Part shown: positions 1 to 9,813 of the stretch, in pieces
Layout: each line of letters starts with the position of its first letter
Numbering within the stretch: the first letter of the stretch is position 1
Source of the DNA: Pollutibacter soli
Lineage (GTDB): Bacteria > Bacteroidota > Bacteroidia > Chitinophagales > Chitinophagaceae
DNA length: 64,000 nt
Direction of reading: 5' to 3'
NCBI GenBank assembly: GCA_029269725.1
Contig: JARJHS010000010.1
Span: 62,001 to 126,000, forward strand
The notes under the pieces: model-generated
Seen by the model: the letters and a program-made list of their open reading frames with translations, nothing else
What the model was told of the DNA's origin: nothing
The model's database searches: none
Program-made: the position numbers and the translations under genes

Positions 1-2088
1 CTGAAAGATAATATCAACAACAACAAAACAACCCTTAGCCTCAGAAATCTGCAGGTATTCAGAACGATCCTGGATAATCTTCAGAACACGTTAAAGGATC
101 AGCGTGAGGTACTGGATAGTGCTGAAGTTGCGCTGGAAAAATTACGCGATAAGATGAAACCGCTGGTTGGCGATACGATGCTTCAATCTTTGATGAAGGA
201 CTCTGTATTGAGGGAACAATTTGCGACACAGGTAAGGGAGATGCGCAGAGGGTTCCGCGGAGCATCGAGGCAGTTGCGTAAGAGTTTCGCAGATCTCAAT
301 CTCTTGCAGACACATAATTCTTCCAGCAGCATTACAACTTCACAATTACTGGAGAAAGTGGAAAATCAGCTTTCCAATTCTGCTTCAAGAATATTTGGAA
401 AAGAGTATGGCTTTCTATGGCAGCCTCATAAAACGGGACCGGACACTATAGCTGAAACATCGATTAAAAAAGTGTATGGCGCAGAGCAAAAAGCTGTACG
501 TTATTATTTCAGGGACAGCAGTAATCGTCGTTTGTTTTTGTTGCTGATCGGGTTACTGTTTTTTGTTTGGGTATTCCGGAATATAAGGGCATTAAAAAAA
601 CTGAATGCGATATCGGCATTAAATGATTTTCATTTTTCATATCTGCCCTCCGGCTATATTGTGTCGTCGCTGGTGGTGATGTTTTGTATTGCACCGTTTT
701 TTGATCTGCATGCACCATCGACCTACATCGAGATGATGCAGTTTTTCCTTATCATCATTCTCACCATCGTCTGCTGGAAAAAATGGCCGCGGAACCTGTT
801 TACCACCTGGATGGCCATGGTACTACTTTATATTTTGTTTTCACTTTCCCATCATGTCGTCGATCCGGAATTATGGGAGCGGTGGGCTCTCATTGTACTG
901 AATATTTTATCCGTCATTTTCGGAATCCGTTTTTTGAAGAAAATGAAGGATCACCTGCATCTCCGCGGCTTTCTGCATTTCGTGATCGTGCTGCATAATG
1001 TGATGAATATTCTTTCGCTGCTGTTAAATGTTTTCGGAAGATATACCCTTGCACAATTACTGGGGACTACGGCGATTTTCGCGTTCATGCAGGCTATCGG
1101 GCTGGCTGTTTTCGGGAAGATCTGTATCGAAGCAATTTTGCTACAGGTAAGTACCAGCAGGATAAAACGCGGGCTCACCGTCAACTTTGATTATTCTGAA
1201 ATGCTGACCAGTTTCCGTCGTGTGATACTGGTGGTGACAACGGTGTTATGGTTGATTGTATTTATTACCAACCTGAACCTGGCATCAGTTGTGTTTAACG
1301 GACTTTCGGATTTCCTGTTAACACCACGCCATATCGGAGATGCTTCGTTCACCCTTGGCGGAGTATTGCTGTTTTTTACCATTATCTGGCTGGCGCATAT
1401 ACTGCAGCGTTACGTAGGATATTTCTTTGGAGATGCACAGGGAGATGAAGTGGTTCAGAACAAAAGACAAAGATCACGGTTGCTCATTGCAAAACTGGTT
1501 TTGTTATCGATAGGCTATCTTCTCGCCGTTGCTGCGTCAGGTGTTCCGGTCGACAAAATTACGATTGTACTTGGCGCACTCGGTGTTGGTATCGGTCTGG
1601 GGTTACAGAACATCGTTCACAATTTTGTTTCAGGGATTATATTGATTTTTGACAGGCCTTTGCAGATCGGAGATATCGTTCAGGTCGGCGATCATGCAGG
1701 AAGGGTGAGGGAAATTGGTTTACGTTCGAGCATGCTCACCACCAAAGATGGAGCTGAAGTAATTATTCCCAATGGTGATATTCTTTCCGGACAGATCGTC
1801 AACTGGACTTTGCTGAACAATCAGAGAAGAATAACAACTGAAATAGAGGTCAGGGGAAGCGATGATATGGAACAGGTAGCAACAGTGATAAAAAATTCAA
1901 TCGCTGATTCCCAATATATAGTGAGGGGTCGCGAGCCTCAGGTATTGTTTACAAAAGTGTACGATGATGGTTTCTCCCTTAATCTGGTTTACTGGTGTAC
2001 GGATGTGGCAAAATCAGAAGAAGCACGCAATGAAATATTTACGCTTTTGAAAAAAGGCCTGGCATTAAACAATCTGAAACTGGAATAA
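1..2088 (+). CDS. MscS-family mechanosensitive channel, 5' truncated by window edge
   Basis: Small-conductance mechanosensitive channel of the inner membrane, which opens under tension to release solutes during osmotic downshock. The frame is open from base 1, so the N terminus lies outside the window; an ATG at 154 is internal. The visible part has a soluble, partly helical N-terminal region, then several hydrophobic segments (from about base 530 on), then the conserved MscS core near bases 1573-1800: a glycine/alanine-rich pore helix with GIGLGLQNIVHNFVSG, followed by the beta domain with FDRPLQIGDIVQVGD and IIPNGDILSG. The long N-terminal part makes it a large, multi-TM MscS relative rather than an E. 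coli MscS-size protein. It converges with the next gene with no spacer. Family assignment is firm; the full length is unknown. Confidence 0.93.
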   Translation: MKDNINNNKTTLSLRNLQVFRTILDNLQNTLKDQREVLDSAEVALEKLRDKMKPLVGDTMLQSLMKDSVLREQFATQVREMRRGFRGASRQLRKSFADLNLLQTHNSSSSITTSQLLEKVENQLSNSASRIFGKEYGFLWQPHKTGPDTIAETSIKKVYGAEQKAVRYYFRDSSNRRLFLLLIGLLFFVWVFRNIRALKKLNAISALNDFHFSYLPSGYIVSSLVVMFCIAPFFDLHAPSTYIEMMQFFLIIILTIVCWKKWPRNLFTTWMAMVLLYILFSLSHHVVDPELWERWALIVLNILSVIFGIRFLKKMKDHLHLRGFLHFVIVLHNVMNILSLLLNVFGRYTLAQLLGTTAIFAFMQAIGLAVFGKICIEAILLQVSTSRIKRGLTVNFDYSEMLTSFRRVILVVTTVLWLIVFITNLNLASVVFNGLSDFLLTPRHIGDASFTLGGVLLFFTIIWLAHILQRYVGYFFGDAQGDEVVQNKRQRSRLLIAKLVLLSIGYLLAVAASGVPVDKITIVLGALGVGIGLGLQNIVHNFVSGIILIFDRPLQIGDIVQVGDHAGRVREIGLRSSMLTTKDGAEVIIPNGDILSGQIVNWTLLNNQRRITTEIEVRGSDDMEQVATVIKNSIADSQYIVRGREPQVLFTKVYDDGFSLNLVYWCTDVAKSEEARNEIFTLLKKGLALNNLKLE

Positions 2089-2823
2089 TCAGTTCGATGC
2101 AAAAATGAGTTTATACGCAGCGATCAGGAGTACTGCCGAAAGCAGGTACTGGATGATGTTGCTTTTGAATTTGAGTGCGCCAAAATACGCGCCGCATAAT
2201 CCTCCGGCAAATGCTATCACTACATAAACGAAAATATCGTTGTTGAACTGAATCCCTTTCGTGATTTGTCCTGCCAGTCCTGAGAATGAATTGACAAAAA
2301 TAAAGAGCGCACTGATGGCGGCCGTTTGTTTCTGATTGGTCCATTTAAGCAGGATCAGAATAGGTGAGAGAAGGATACCACCGCCGATACCAATCAATCC
2401 GGAAAGATATCCGATGGCTGCGCCGATGAGTATAGATATCCAAAGCACGGCTTGCTTTCTTTCGGCTTCGGAAATATCGCTCTTCACTACTAAAAATCGC
2501 AATGCTGGAATCAACAGCAGCACCCCCAGCATCTTTTTATAGATCGATGCATCAATGGATACCAATCCACCAAGAAATGCCATCGGAATTGATGCGAGAG
2601 CCAGCGGCAGAAAAATCTTAAACATAAAATGCCTGCCCCGGTAATATTGAATGAACGATGTTAGTGAAACAAAAAGATTGAGAAGAAGTGCCGCAGGCTT
2701 CATTGTTTCCGGCGCAACTCCATACAACGCCATCAGTGCAAGATAACCACTGGCGCCTCCGTGGCCCACTGCCGAATATAGAAATGCAACGATGAAAAGG
2801 AGTACATAAAAAACTATGTCCAT
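2089..2823 (-). CDS. TauE/SafE-family sulfite/anion exporter
   Basis: Integral membrane protein of 244 residues, the usual length for the TauE/SafE (DUF81) family, which exports sulfite, sulfoacetate or related organosulfur anions. Nearly the whole protein is hydrophobic (about eight membrane segments), with the duplicated glycine signatures of the family: VGHGGASGYLAL near the N terminus and SGLIGIGGGILLSP in the second half. The stop codon directly abuts the stop of the MscS gene. It lies 6 bp after moeA on the same strand, so it is probably the last gene of the molybdenum-cofactor operon. A sulfur-anion role would fit that context, but the substrate is not visible in the sequence. Confidence 0.85.
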   Translation of the reverse strand: MDIVFYVLLFIVAFLYSAVGHGGASGYLALMALYGVAPETMKPAALLLNLFVSLTSFIQYYRGRHFMFKIFLPLALASIPMAFLGGLVSIDASIYKKMLGVLLLIPALRFLVVKSDISEAERKQAVLWISILIGAAIGYLSGLIGIGGGILLSPILILLKWTNQKQTAAISALFIFVNSFSGLAGQITKGIQFNNDIFVYVVIAFAGGLCGAYFGALKFKSNIIQYLLSAVLLIAAYKLIFASN

Positions 2824-2829
2824 AATGAA

Positions 2830-4017
2830 TCAGCTCGGAATAATATGAACTTCAACCATTTCACCCGCTTCAAAATTTGTCCGCTCTTCCCCGGCAACCA
2901 AAAGGCAATTGGCTTTTGCATAGGAACTCATCCGGTATGACTCCTGGGCATCAAGTAATTTCACAATGCCATCTTTATACCTCGCTTTCAGAAAATGCGT
3001 GAGACCGGCTGGTTTGCTGAAAGCTGTTGCAAGCTTTGCTTCAACTGTTTTCAACGAAGGTTCTGCATTTTTCATGAACCCATCTATCGCCAGCGATACA
3101 TATTCATAAAAACAGGTCAGTACTGAGGCCGGGTTTCCGGGTAGCCCAAAAACCAGGGTATCGTTCTCTCTTCCAAAATACAACGGTTTGCCCGGTCGCT
3201 GTTTTATTTTATGGAAAATTTTTTCAACCCCCAAAGTTTTTGTGGCTTCAGGTACAAAGTCGTAGTCACCAACGCTCACACCTCCGGTAAGAAGTATGAT
3301 ATCTGCATCGATCGACGCCTTGTTGATTTCATTGATAACAAAATCAAGCTGATCAGTAACATGAGCGATTCTGACGTCAGTAACACCCATTTGCAGCAAT
3401 GCCGCTCTCAGGCTGAATGAATTTGATTCATACACATGCCCCGGCTGTAAAAGCTGCCCGGGTGCCTGTAATTCATTGCCGGTGACGATGATATGTATCC
3501 TGGGTGGAGGATAAACAACCAGCTGTTCTACGCCGATCCCAGCCAAAAATCCCAGCACTGCCGGTACTATCTTCTGTCCTTTTTCCATTGCCAGCATGCC
3601 GGCTTTGATCTCCGAACCTGCATTTCGCATATGCATACCTGCAACGAGGCGTTCGTCTTCAACAAAAAGAATTCCCTGCTCAAGCCTCACTTTTTCCTGC
3701 ATGACAACGGTATCTGCGCCTTCAGGTAATGGCGCACCTGTAAATATCCTCACGGCTTCTCCTTTTCCGATCGATACTGTTTTTGTATTTCCTGCAGCAG
3801 ACTCATCGACAATCGTCAATGCATCAAATTCTTGTAGATCATCAAAACGAAATGCATAGCCATCCATGGAAGATTGCGGGAAAGCAGGAATATCATACTG
3901 TGCATAAATGTCTTCGGCCAGCGTGAGGCCGATGGTGTCCTGTAAAAATCTTACTTGCTGTTTTCCAGTGATAGCATTACCTGCAATCAGTTTTTTTGCT
4001 TCTCGGACAGTTATCAT
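2830..4017 (-). CDS. moeA: Molybdopterin molybdenumtransferase MoeA
   Basis: Cytoplasmic enzyme that inserts molybdate into adenylylated molybdopterin, the last step of Moco synthesis. The 395-residue length is typical for MoeA. Motifs in order: PAFPQSSMDGYAF in domain I (residues 44-56), VTGNEL in the MogA-like domain III, LTGGVSVGDYDFV (the molybdopterin-binding loop) and GLPGNPASVLTC, followed by the C-terminal beta-barrel domain IV. It starts at ATG 4017, 21 bp after moaA on the same strand, and is followed by the TauE-type gene after 6 bp. A separate MogA/MoaB adenylyltransferase is not present in the window. Confidence 0.95.
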   Translation of the reverse strand: MITVREAKKLIAGNAITGKQQVRFLQDTIGLTLAEDIYAQYDIPAFPQSSMDGYAFRFDDLQEFDALTIVDESAAGNTKTVSIGKGEAVRIFTGAPLPEGADTVVMQEKVRLEQGILFVEDERLVAGMHMRNAGSEIKAGMLAMEKGQKIVPAVLGFLAGIGVEQLVVYPPPRIHIIVTGNELQAPGQLLQPGHVYESNSFSLRAALLQMGVTDVRIAHVTDQLDFVINEINKASIDADIILLTGGVSVGDYDFVPEATKTLGVEKIFHKIKQRPGKPLYFGRENDTLVFGLPGNPASVLTCFYEYVSLAIDGFMKNAEPSLKTVEAKLATAFSKPAGLTHFLKARYKDGIVKLLDAQESYRMSSYAKANCLLVAGEERTNFEAGEMVEVHIIPS

Positions 4018-4038
4018 AAATAAGCTGGCTTGATCCGG

Positions 4039-5019
4039 TTAACCTCCAATAGTGATCATACTCCTGTTGGCAATTTCCTCGGCATGAAGATGAGAGAAAT
4101 CAGCAGTGAACTGACCACCAAGTTCTTTTTTCTTTGACAAAATATTTTGATGTATCAGCGGTAAGATCTGTTCACCGTTCCTGAAAGGGGTCAGTAAATC
4201 TGTTTCATCACTCGAGAAAAGACAGTTCTTGATTTTGCCGTCCGCAGTAAGCCTGATGCGGTTGCAGCCATTGCAAAACGGCGCGCTCATTGTACTGATA
4301 ACGGCAAAGGTTCCCTTATGCCCGGGAATTTGGTACTTTTTCGCAGTATCATGAAGATCTCCTGTTAATGGTTCCGGAGCATATGACGAACTGATTTTTT
4401 CAAGTATCTCATGCCATGTGAAAACTTTATCACTCTTCCAGTGATTTCCACTGAACGGCATGAATTCTATAAAGCGGACATGTACAGGTTCATCTTTGGT
4501 CCAGGCAATAAAATCATTTATCTCAGTTTCATTGATGCCCTTCATCACGACCACATTCACTTTTACATTAAATCCACGTGACATCATCAGCCTGATATTG
4601 TTCATGATAAGGTCAAACTGGTTGCGGCGTGTAAGAAGGTGAAACTTGTCAGACTGTAATGTATCGAGGCTGATATTCAATGACCGGATATTTGCCGCTT
4701 CCAAAGTGTCAGCAAATTCATGCAGTCTTGTCCCGTTTGTGGTCATGGTAAGAGCGACAGGAAGCGTTGATAAACGTTCTATAATAGTACGCGCATCCTT
4801 TCGAACCAGCGGCTCACCGCCTGTTAACCGAATCTTTTTTATGCCTTCTGAAACAAAAATCCTGGCGATTGCCTCAATCTCATCCACCTGCATCAGTCTG
4901 GATGCGGGCGTGAAATGATAATCTTCTTCGGGCATACAATAAAAACACCGAAGATTGCAATTGTCGGTTAGTGATATACGTAAATAATCGTGAACGCGGT
5001 TAAAAGTATCTTTTATCAT
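4039..5019 (-). CDS. moaA: GTP 3',8-cyclase MoaA (radical SAM)
   Basis: Radical-SAM enzyme that starts molybdopterin synthesis by rearranging GTP to 3',8-cyclo-GTP. It has both iron-sulfur sites of the family: the N-terminal CNLRCFYC (Cys21, Cys25, Cys28) that binds SAM, and the C-terminal FCNGCNRIRLTADGKIKNC cluster that binds GTP. LTGGEPLVRKD, the SAM-contact motif, follows the first cluster. The protein ends in ITIGG; the C-terminal Gly-Gly is functionally required in MoaA. At 326 residues it is full length. It overlaps the upstream MocA-like gene by 4 bp, so translation is probably coupled. The partner MoaC is not in the window. Confidence 0.96.
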   Translation of the reverse strand: MIKDTFNRVHDYLRISLTDNCNLRCFYCMPEEDYHFTPASRLMQVDEIEAIARIFVSEGIKKIRLTGGEPLVRKDARTIIERLSTLPVALTMTTNGTRLHEFADTLEAANIRSLNISLDTLQSDKFHLLTRRNQFDLIMNNIRLMMSRGFNVKVNVVVMKGINETEINDFIAWTKDEPVHVRFIEFMPFSGNHWKSDKVFTWHEILEKISSSYAPEPLTGDLHDTAKKYQIPGHKGTFAVISTMSAPFCNGCNRIRLTADGKIKNCLFSSDETDLLTPFRNGEQILPLIHQNILSKKKELGGQFTADFSHLHAEEIANRSMITIGG

Positions 5020-5645
5020 GAACTCTTTTTCTTACCCGCATTGACTAAGGCGACATAATCTGCGGGTGTATCAATATCTGTTTCTCCAGCCGTGAAAGGT
5101 ACGATGCCTATTTGATCTTTATGGTTCTGTAATATCTTCCGAGCTCCATGATCGCCTGACAGGTGCTGAATTTCCTCAAATAATGACTGGTGAAATATTG
5201 CTGGAGTCCCCACCGTGCCACCATAACCGCTGCCTACTGCAGGCAGCCCGGAAGATGCCTGTGCATCTTTTATTTCTGCGAGCAATTGTCCTGTAACAAA
5301 AGGCTGATCTGCGACCATATAAAGCACTCCATCGGTTCCCGGCCATGTTGAAAGGGCATGGTTCAATCCTTTCCTGATAGAACTGCTGATGCCATTTTTC
5401 CAGTTTTCGTTTGTTACTGAAACTATTTCCTTTCTGGCCGCAATTTTTTCTATCGATTCATGCCATCGGCCGGACACCAGCAGGATGTTCGCCATACCGG
5501 AATCTTTCGCAGCATTGATGGCATTTTCGAGTAAACTGGATCCGCGGAAGGGCAGAAGTAATTTGGGTTCGCCCATCCTGCTGGCTCCGCCTGCTGCCAG
5601 GATGATAATACAACAGTTACTGATCACTGCATGATTCACTTTCAC
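5016..5645 (-). CDS. MocA/MobA-like molybdenum cofactor nucleotidyltransferase
   Basis: NTP-transferase of about 209 residues with the nucleotide-binding signature LAAGGASRMGEPKLLLPFRG near the N terminus and the later MVADQPFV motif (DQP coordinates the metal). This is the pattern of MocA-type CTP:molybdopterin cytidylyltransferases, which make the cytosine dinucleotide form of Moco used by hydroxylases of the xanthine oxidase family. MobA-type guanylyltransferases look similar. The neighbours, an XdhC-like protein and a two-subunit molybdo-hydroxylase, favour the MocA function. It overlaps moaA (4 bp) and the XdhC-like gene (4 bp), placing it inside one operon. Confidence 0.85.
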   Translation of the reverse strand: MKVNHAVISNCCIIILAAGGASRMGEPKLLLPFRGSSLLENAINAAKDSGMANILLVSGRWHESIEKIAARKEIVSVTNENWKNGISSSIRKGLNHALSTWPGTDGVLYMVADQPFVTGQLLAEIKDAQASSGLPAVGSGYGGTVGTPAIFHQSLFEEIQHLSGDHGARKILQNHKDQIGIVPFTAGETDIDTPADYVALVNAGKKKSS

Positions 5646-6793
5646 TCTAGTTTTCGTTCTTCAATCCTGGTGTCTTCCCGCGGGTGAATTTCGTTGTTGC
5701 GTTGCCGTAATGAACCACCTGTTCTTCCTGTCGTACGGGACTGGATCTCTGAAAGGATGGAAAGTGCAATTTCTTCCGGCGTTTCTGCGCCGATATCCAG
5801 GCCAACCGGGCTGTGTACGGTTTCCAGAAAACTTTCTGAAATCACTGACCCTTCCTCACTGAATTCTTCCAGCATCTTACCCAGTTTTTTTGAAGGCCCG
5901 AGCATCCCGACATATACTGGTGATCTGGTAGAAAGTATTTTCAGGATCGCTTTATCATACTGGTAATTGTGCGTCATTAAAGCGAAAACGGTGCGCTCAT
6001 CGACATGAATATGTTCAAATGCAGATTCAGGTTTTGAAACCACAACCTGGCAACCGGAAACAAACCGTTCTTCGCGTGCATAGGAAGCCCGACCATCGAT
6101 CACAGTGGTTGTCCACCCAAGTAATTCAGCCATATTCACCAGCGGAACAACATCGTTTCCTGCACCGAAAATTATCAGGGAAACCGCAGGATTGATCAAT
6201 TCTACAAATGCGATTTCAGTTCCCTGGCTACTTACATATTTTTTAAATGAGGATTTTCCTTCTTCCAATGCAATCTTCGCAGCAGGTATTATTGACTCTT
6301 CCAGTAAGCCGGAGTAACTGGATTCATAATCGCCATTTTCATGCATCAGCAGGCAGGTACCCTTCTGATTTGCATGCCTGCTATCCAATGAAAAGAGTGT
6401 CACTAAAACAGACCGTTTTCTATCAGCGGTAATTTTTTTCAGATAGCTGACCTGGTTGAATGGATCGGACGGGTCAATAGGTTCGATCAGTATTCGTACA
6501 ATGCCGTTACATCCCAGGCCTATTGCCAGGGCAGAATCATCATCAGTGGTATCATATGTAATCACCCGAGCCTGGTTTCTTGCCATCACATGTTGTGCTT
6601 TCAGCAAAGCGTCACCTTCCAGGCAGCCGCCACTTATTGCACCGGTCATTTCTCCTTCTTCTGTGATCAGCATTCGCGCGCCGGGCCTGCGGTAGGAAGA
6701 GCCTTCCAGGTGTACCACGGTCGCCAGGGCAATCTGTTTTCCCGCAGCTACTGCTTCATCGTATGCACGGATAATATCCCTGATCTCCTTCAT
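5642..6793 (-). CDS. XdhC/CoxI-family Moco insertion and maturation factor
   Basis: Cytoplasmic chaperone that binds Moco, supports its sulfuration and delivers it to xanthine-dehydrogenase-family apoenzymes. The 383 residues contain the N-terminal XdhC/CoxI domain (residues about 10-75, with LEGSSYRRPGARML and GAISGGCLEGD) and a C-terminal Rossmann-type XdhC domain (LIIFGAGNDVVPLV, ALMTHNYQYDKAIL, YVGMLGPSKK). The charged tail after about residue 350 is not part of the core. The gene lies 102 bp downstream of the large-subunit gene and overlaps the MocA-like gene by 4 bp, which fits its job of loading the enzyme encoded just upstream. Confidence 0.9.
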   Translation of the reverse strand: MKEIRDIIRAYDEAVAAGKQIALATVVHLEGSSYRRPGARMLITEEGEMTGAISGGCLEGDALLKAQHVMARNQARVITYDTTDDDSALAIGLGCNGIVRILIEPIDPSDPFNQVSYLKKITADRKRSVLVTLFSLDSRHANQKGTCLLMHENGDYESSYSGLLEESIIPAAKIALEEGKSSFKKYVSSQGTEIAFVELINPAVSLIIFGAGNDVVPLVNMAELLGWTTTVIDGRASYAREERFVSGCQVVVSKPESAFEHIHVDERTVFALMTHNYQYDKAILKILSTRSPVYVGMLGPSKKLGKMLEEFSEEGSVISESFLETVHSPVGLDIGAETPEEIALSILSEIQSRTTGRTGGSLRQRNNEIHPREDTRIEERKLE

Positions 6794-6895
6794 TGTTACT
6801 CATGTGTTTGATCTTACAATCACTGCTTCCGCCTATGGTAAACAATGTCAATTTAACCCCATTCCATCAGTGACAGCTCCGATCAAATGTTAAAA

Positions 6896-9064
6896 TCAAC
6901 CGACATTGTTGATATCAAATGGAAGCCGCCTTATCCTCGTGCCTGTAGCTGCAAATACCGCATTACACAAAGCCGGAGCGAATGGTGGCAAACCAGGCTC
7001 TCCGGCACCTTTGATTACTTCACCGCCATCAGCAAGGATCGTCACTGATACATCCGGCATTTCGTTTATGCGAACCAGTGGATTATCGTGAAAGTTGGAT
7101 TGTACAGTCTGCCCGTTTTCAAATGTGATACCCCCTTTGATGGCCGCGGTAAGCGCCATCACTGCTGCTCCTTCTACCTGAGCTTTTACAGTATCGGGGT
7201 TCACTACAGTTCCCATATCAATGACTGCAAATATTTTTTCCAGTTGAATGCCTTTGTCTTTTTTTGAAACCTCCACAACATATCCACAGTGGCCCGCGAA
7301 AAATTCATATTGCGCAACACCACGCCCATGGCCAGCCGGCAATGGCTCATCCCACGCAGATACTTCTTTCAATTTCGTTAGAATCTTTTCCAGGCTGGTT
7401 CCCTTTTTTGCAAGGCCCAGACGGAATTCCATCGGATCTTTTTTAGCAGTATACGCCATCTCGTCCAAGAAACATTCATGCGAGAAAGCGAGTGTTGTGC
7501 TTGTCACCGCGCGCCAGTAGAGTAGCGGAATTTCAAGAGGACTGTATACAAAGCTGGTATGCAGATTGGGTATCTCGTATTTTTGTTCGGCTGTGGCTTC
7601 CATCATCGTTTTATCCACTTTTTTAGGATCAAAGCCAGGGTATAAACCGGCATCAATAGATGGAGAAATGACCTTATGTTCCAGTGCGACAGGTTCACCT
7701 GCGGCATTGAAGCCAGCTTTCATTGCAGAATAGGTCATCGGCCTGAAAGGACCAAGCTTTGTGTCATCTTCACGTGTCCAGATGGCTTTAATTGGCTTGC
7801 CGGTTTTCTTCGCCAGTGCGACGACGTCATGTACATAATCTGTAATCAGCCTGCGTCCGAAACCACCACCATTAAACATCGTGTGCAGTTTCACGTTAGC
7901 TTCGGGTATATTATTTTCTTTGGCTACTGTTTTAACAAGATCACCTGGAATCTGTGTCGATGTCCAGATCTCCACTTCTTCAGGGGAGTTCCAGCGGGCA
8001 ACACAATTCATCGGTTCTATCGGCGAATGCGAAACCAGCGGAGTTTCATAAAGAGCTTCCAGTTTTTGATGAGCATTATTGTATTCCTGTTCAAAACTCC
8101 CGCTGTTGTGATCCGTAATTCCTTTTTTTGAAGCCAGTTTCCGAAGACCTGCTTCGTAATCTTTCGAGTTGAGTTTCTCGCGACCCTGGTGGTCCCAATC
8201 GGCCTTCAGTTTTTTCCGGCCCTGGAGCGCTGCCCAATAGTTGTCAGCAATTACTGCAACTCCATCGTGCCTCCAGATACCAACAAGACGTTCACAGAGC
8301 AATACGTCAATAACACCTTTTGTTTTCCTGGCTTCTGCGTCATCAAACTTTTTGAGTTTACTGCCAATCACAGGGGACCGTTCAATCGATGCATACATCA
8401 TCCCGGGCACCGTTACATCAATTCCGAATAAAGCTTTACCTGAACTTTTCAACGGGACATCGGGTCGGCCGCCGGATTTACCCAGGATTTTAAAGTCTTT
8501 CGGATCTTTCAGTTTGGGTTCTTTCGGAGGCGTAAGTTTTGATGCCGCATCTGCAAGTTCACCATAGCTTAGTTTCTTACCACTGGGTTTATGAATGATG
8601 AATGCATTTTCCGCATAGCATTCTTCTACGGGGACTTTCCATTGTACGGCGGCCGCTGTCGTCAGCATTTCTCTTGCCGTAGCACCTACTTTTCTTAACG
8701 TGAAATATTCACCGCGGACGGATGAACTTCCGCCTACACCCTGGCTTTCACCAAAACGGCTCTCTCCTCCGGTCTGCCGGATGTTTACATGGTCGAGAGA
8801 TACTTCCAGTTCTTCTGCGATAAGTGCAGGCACCGACTGAAAGGTACCCTGGCCTACTTCCGGCTTGGTATTAAAAATGGTGATGACGCCATTTGATTCG
8901 ATATTGATGTACGGTGTGATCTCAAATAGTTTCCCGGGGTCAGAAACTGCCGCTACTTCCGGACTTCCCTTACAACCTGTGTTCAGACCCAGAAAAAAAC
9001 CTGTTCCTGTAAGTCCTGCCAGCTGCAGAAATTTTCTCCTGCCAAGGCCGCTGAGTTGTTGCAT
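6896..9064 (-). CDS. Molybdopterin-binding hydroxylase large subunit, Tat-exported (IorB/CoxL-like)
   Basis: Catalytic subunit of a xanthine-oxidase-family hydroxylase of the isoquinoline 1-oxidoreductase beta (IorB) type, 722 residues. The N terminus carries a twin-arginine signal (GLGRRKFLQLAGLTGTGF, Arg9-Arg10), so the folded, cofactor-loaded protein is probably exported to the periplasm. Moco-binding features include FNGGGFGRR, GVGGSSSVRGEY, and a C-terminal KGAGEPGLPPFAPALCNA, where the Glu of GAGEPG is the usual base. The 2Fe-2S subunit is the gene just upstream (31 bp), and the maturation factors follow. The physiological substrate, an aldehyde or N-heterocycle, cannot be read from the sequence. 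Confidence 0.92.
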   Translation of the reverse strand: MQQLSGLGRRKFLQLAGLTGTGFFLGLNTGCKGSPEVAAVSDPGKLFEITPYINIESNGVITIFNTKPEVGQGTFQSVPALIAEELEVSLDHVNIRQTGGESRFGESQGVGGSSSVRGEYFTLRKVGATAREMLTTAAAVQWKVPVEECYAENAFIIHKPSGKKLSYGELADAASKLTPPKEPKLKDPKDFKILGKSGGRPDVPLKSSGKALFGIDVTVPGMMYASIERSPVIGSKLKKFDDAEARKTKGVIDVLLCERLVGIWRHDGVAVIADNYWAALQGRKKLKADWDHQGREKLNSKDYEAGLRKLASKKGITDHNSGSFEQEYNNAHQKLEALYETPLVSHSPIEPMNCVARWNSPEEVEIWTSTQIPGDLVKTVAKENNIPEANVKLHTMFNGGGFGRRLITDYVHDVVALAKKTGKPIKAIWTREDDTKLGPFRPMTYSAMKAGFNAAGEPVALEHKVISPSIDAGLYPGFDPKKVDKTMMEATAEQKYEIPNLHTSFVYSPLEIPLLYWRAVTSTTLAFSHECFLDEMAYTAKKDPMEFRLGLAKKGTSLEKILTKLKEVSAWDEPLPAGHGRGVAQYEFFAGHCGYVVEVSKKDKGIQLEKIFAVIDMGTVVNPDTVKAQVEGAAVMALTAAIKGGITFENGQTVQSNFHDNPLVRINEMPDVSVTILADGGEVIKGAGEPGLPPFAPALCNAVFAATGTRIRRLPFDINNVG

Positions 9065-9095
9065 ATGAATATTTTTCGGTTATAGGTTGGAGTAA

Positions 9096-9554
9096 CTATA
9101 TTAATTCTGAAGCGCGATGAATGGCCTTGCGGATGCGCTGATAAGTTCCGCAGCGGCAGAGATTTCCCTGCATTGCACCATCGATGTCGGCATCGGTGGG
9201 TTTGGGATTCTTTTCCAGCAGCGCTACTGCACTCATGATTTGTCCTGACTGACAATAGCCGCATTGTGGTACCTGTAGCTCAATCCAGGCTTTCTGAACC
9301 GCATGATCAACATTTTCTGATACTCCCTCGATAGTCCTGATCTTCCTGTCAGCCACGGCAGATACAGGAATGCTGCATGAACGCGTCGGTGTTCCGTCCA
9401 GGTGAATGGTGCATGCACCACATTGTGCAATGCCACAACCGAATTTGGTACCTGTAAGTCCGACAAAATCCCTGATTACCCAGAGCACCGGCATGGTTTC
9501 ATCAACATCCACGGTGTAATCCTTGTCATTGATGTTCAGTTTGTACGAAGGCAT
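9096..9554 (-). CDS. (2Fe-2S)-binding small subunit of the molybdo-hydroxylase (IorA-like)
   Basis: Electron-transfer subunit of 152 residues with two 2Fe-2S clusters. The N-terminal plant-type ferredoxin domain has [15 protein letters not shown] and the C-terminal four-helix domain has [10 protein letters not shown] and CRCGTYQRI. The start is placed at ATG 9554 (MPSYKLNI). The frame is open upstream to 9683, but that stretch encodes residues unlike the family and there is no need for it. The protein has no signal peptide, as expected for a partner carried out with its Tat-tagged large subunit. It is the first gene of the Moco operon running leftwards to 2089. Confidence 0.93.
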   Translation of the reverse strand: MPSYKLNINDKDYTVDVDETMPVLWVIRDFVGLTGTKFGCGIAQCGACTIHLDGTPTRSCSIPVSAVADRKIRTIEGVSENVDHAVQKAWIELQVPQCGYCQSGQIMSAVALLEKNPKPTDADIDGAMQGNLCRCGTYQRIRKAIHRASELI

Positions 9555-9813
9555 GAAATATATTTTTAATTTGAAAAACAGCGGTATTAAAGTTACAAAA
9601 ATTGATATAGAATCCTGGTCAAAAGGATACCTTTCAGCATATTCATAGGAGTTGAATGTGCAAGATGGAAAGTTGAAAGTCAATCGATGCTGATTGGAGG
9701 GAATTTTAATAACCCATAATTCTGATCGGGATTTCTGGCTGGGCTATTTCTATCACTATTTTTTTTATCAATCTCACCCTTACAGTACCGGCGATATTTT
9801 TTATTTCTTTTTA

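Noticed and set aside
7676-8131. 151-codon plus-strand frame antisense to the molybdo-hydroxylase gene
   Set aside because: Shadow of a conserved gene, no recognisable protein features.
9555-9683. N-terminal extension of the 2Fe-2S subunit
   Set aside because: Residues upstream of MPSYKLNI do not resemble the family, which normally starts at this motif.
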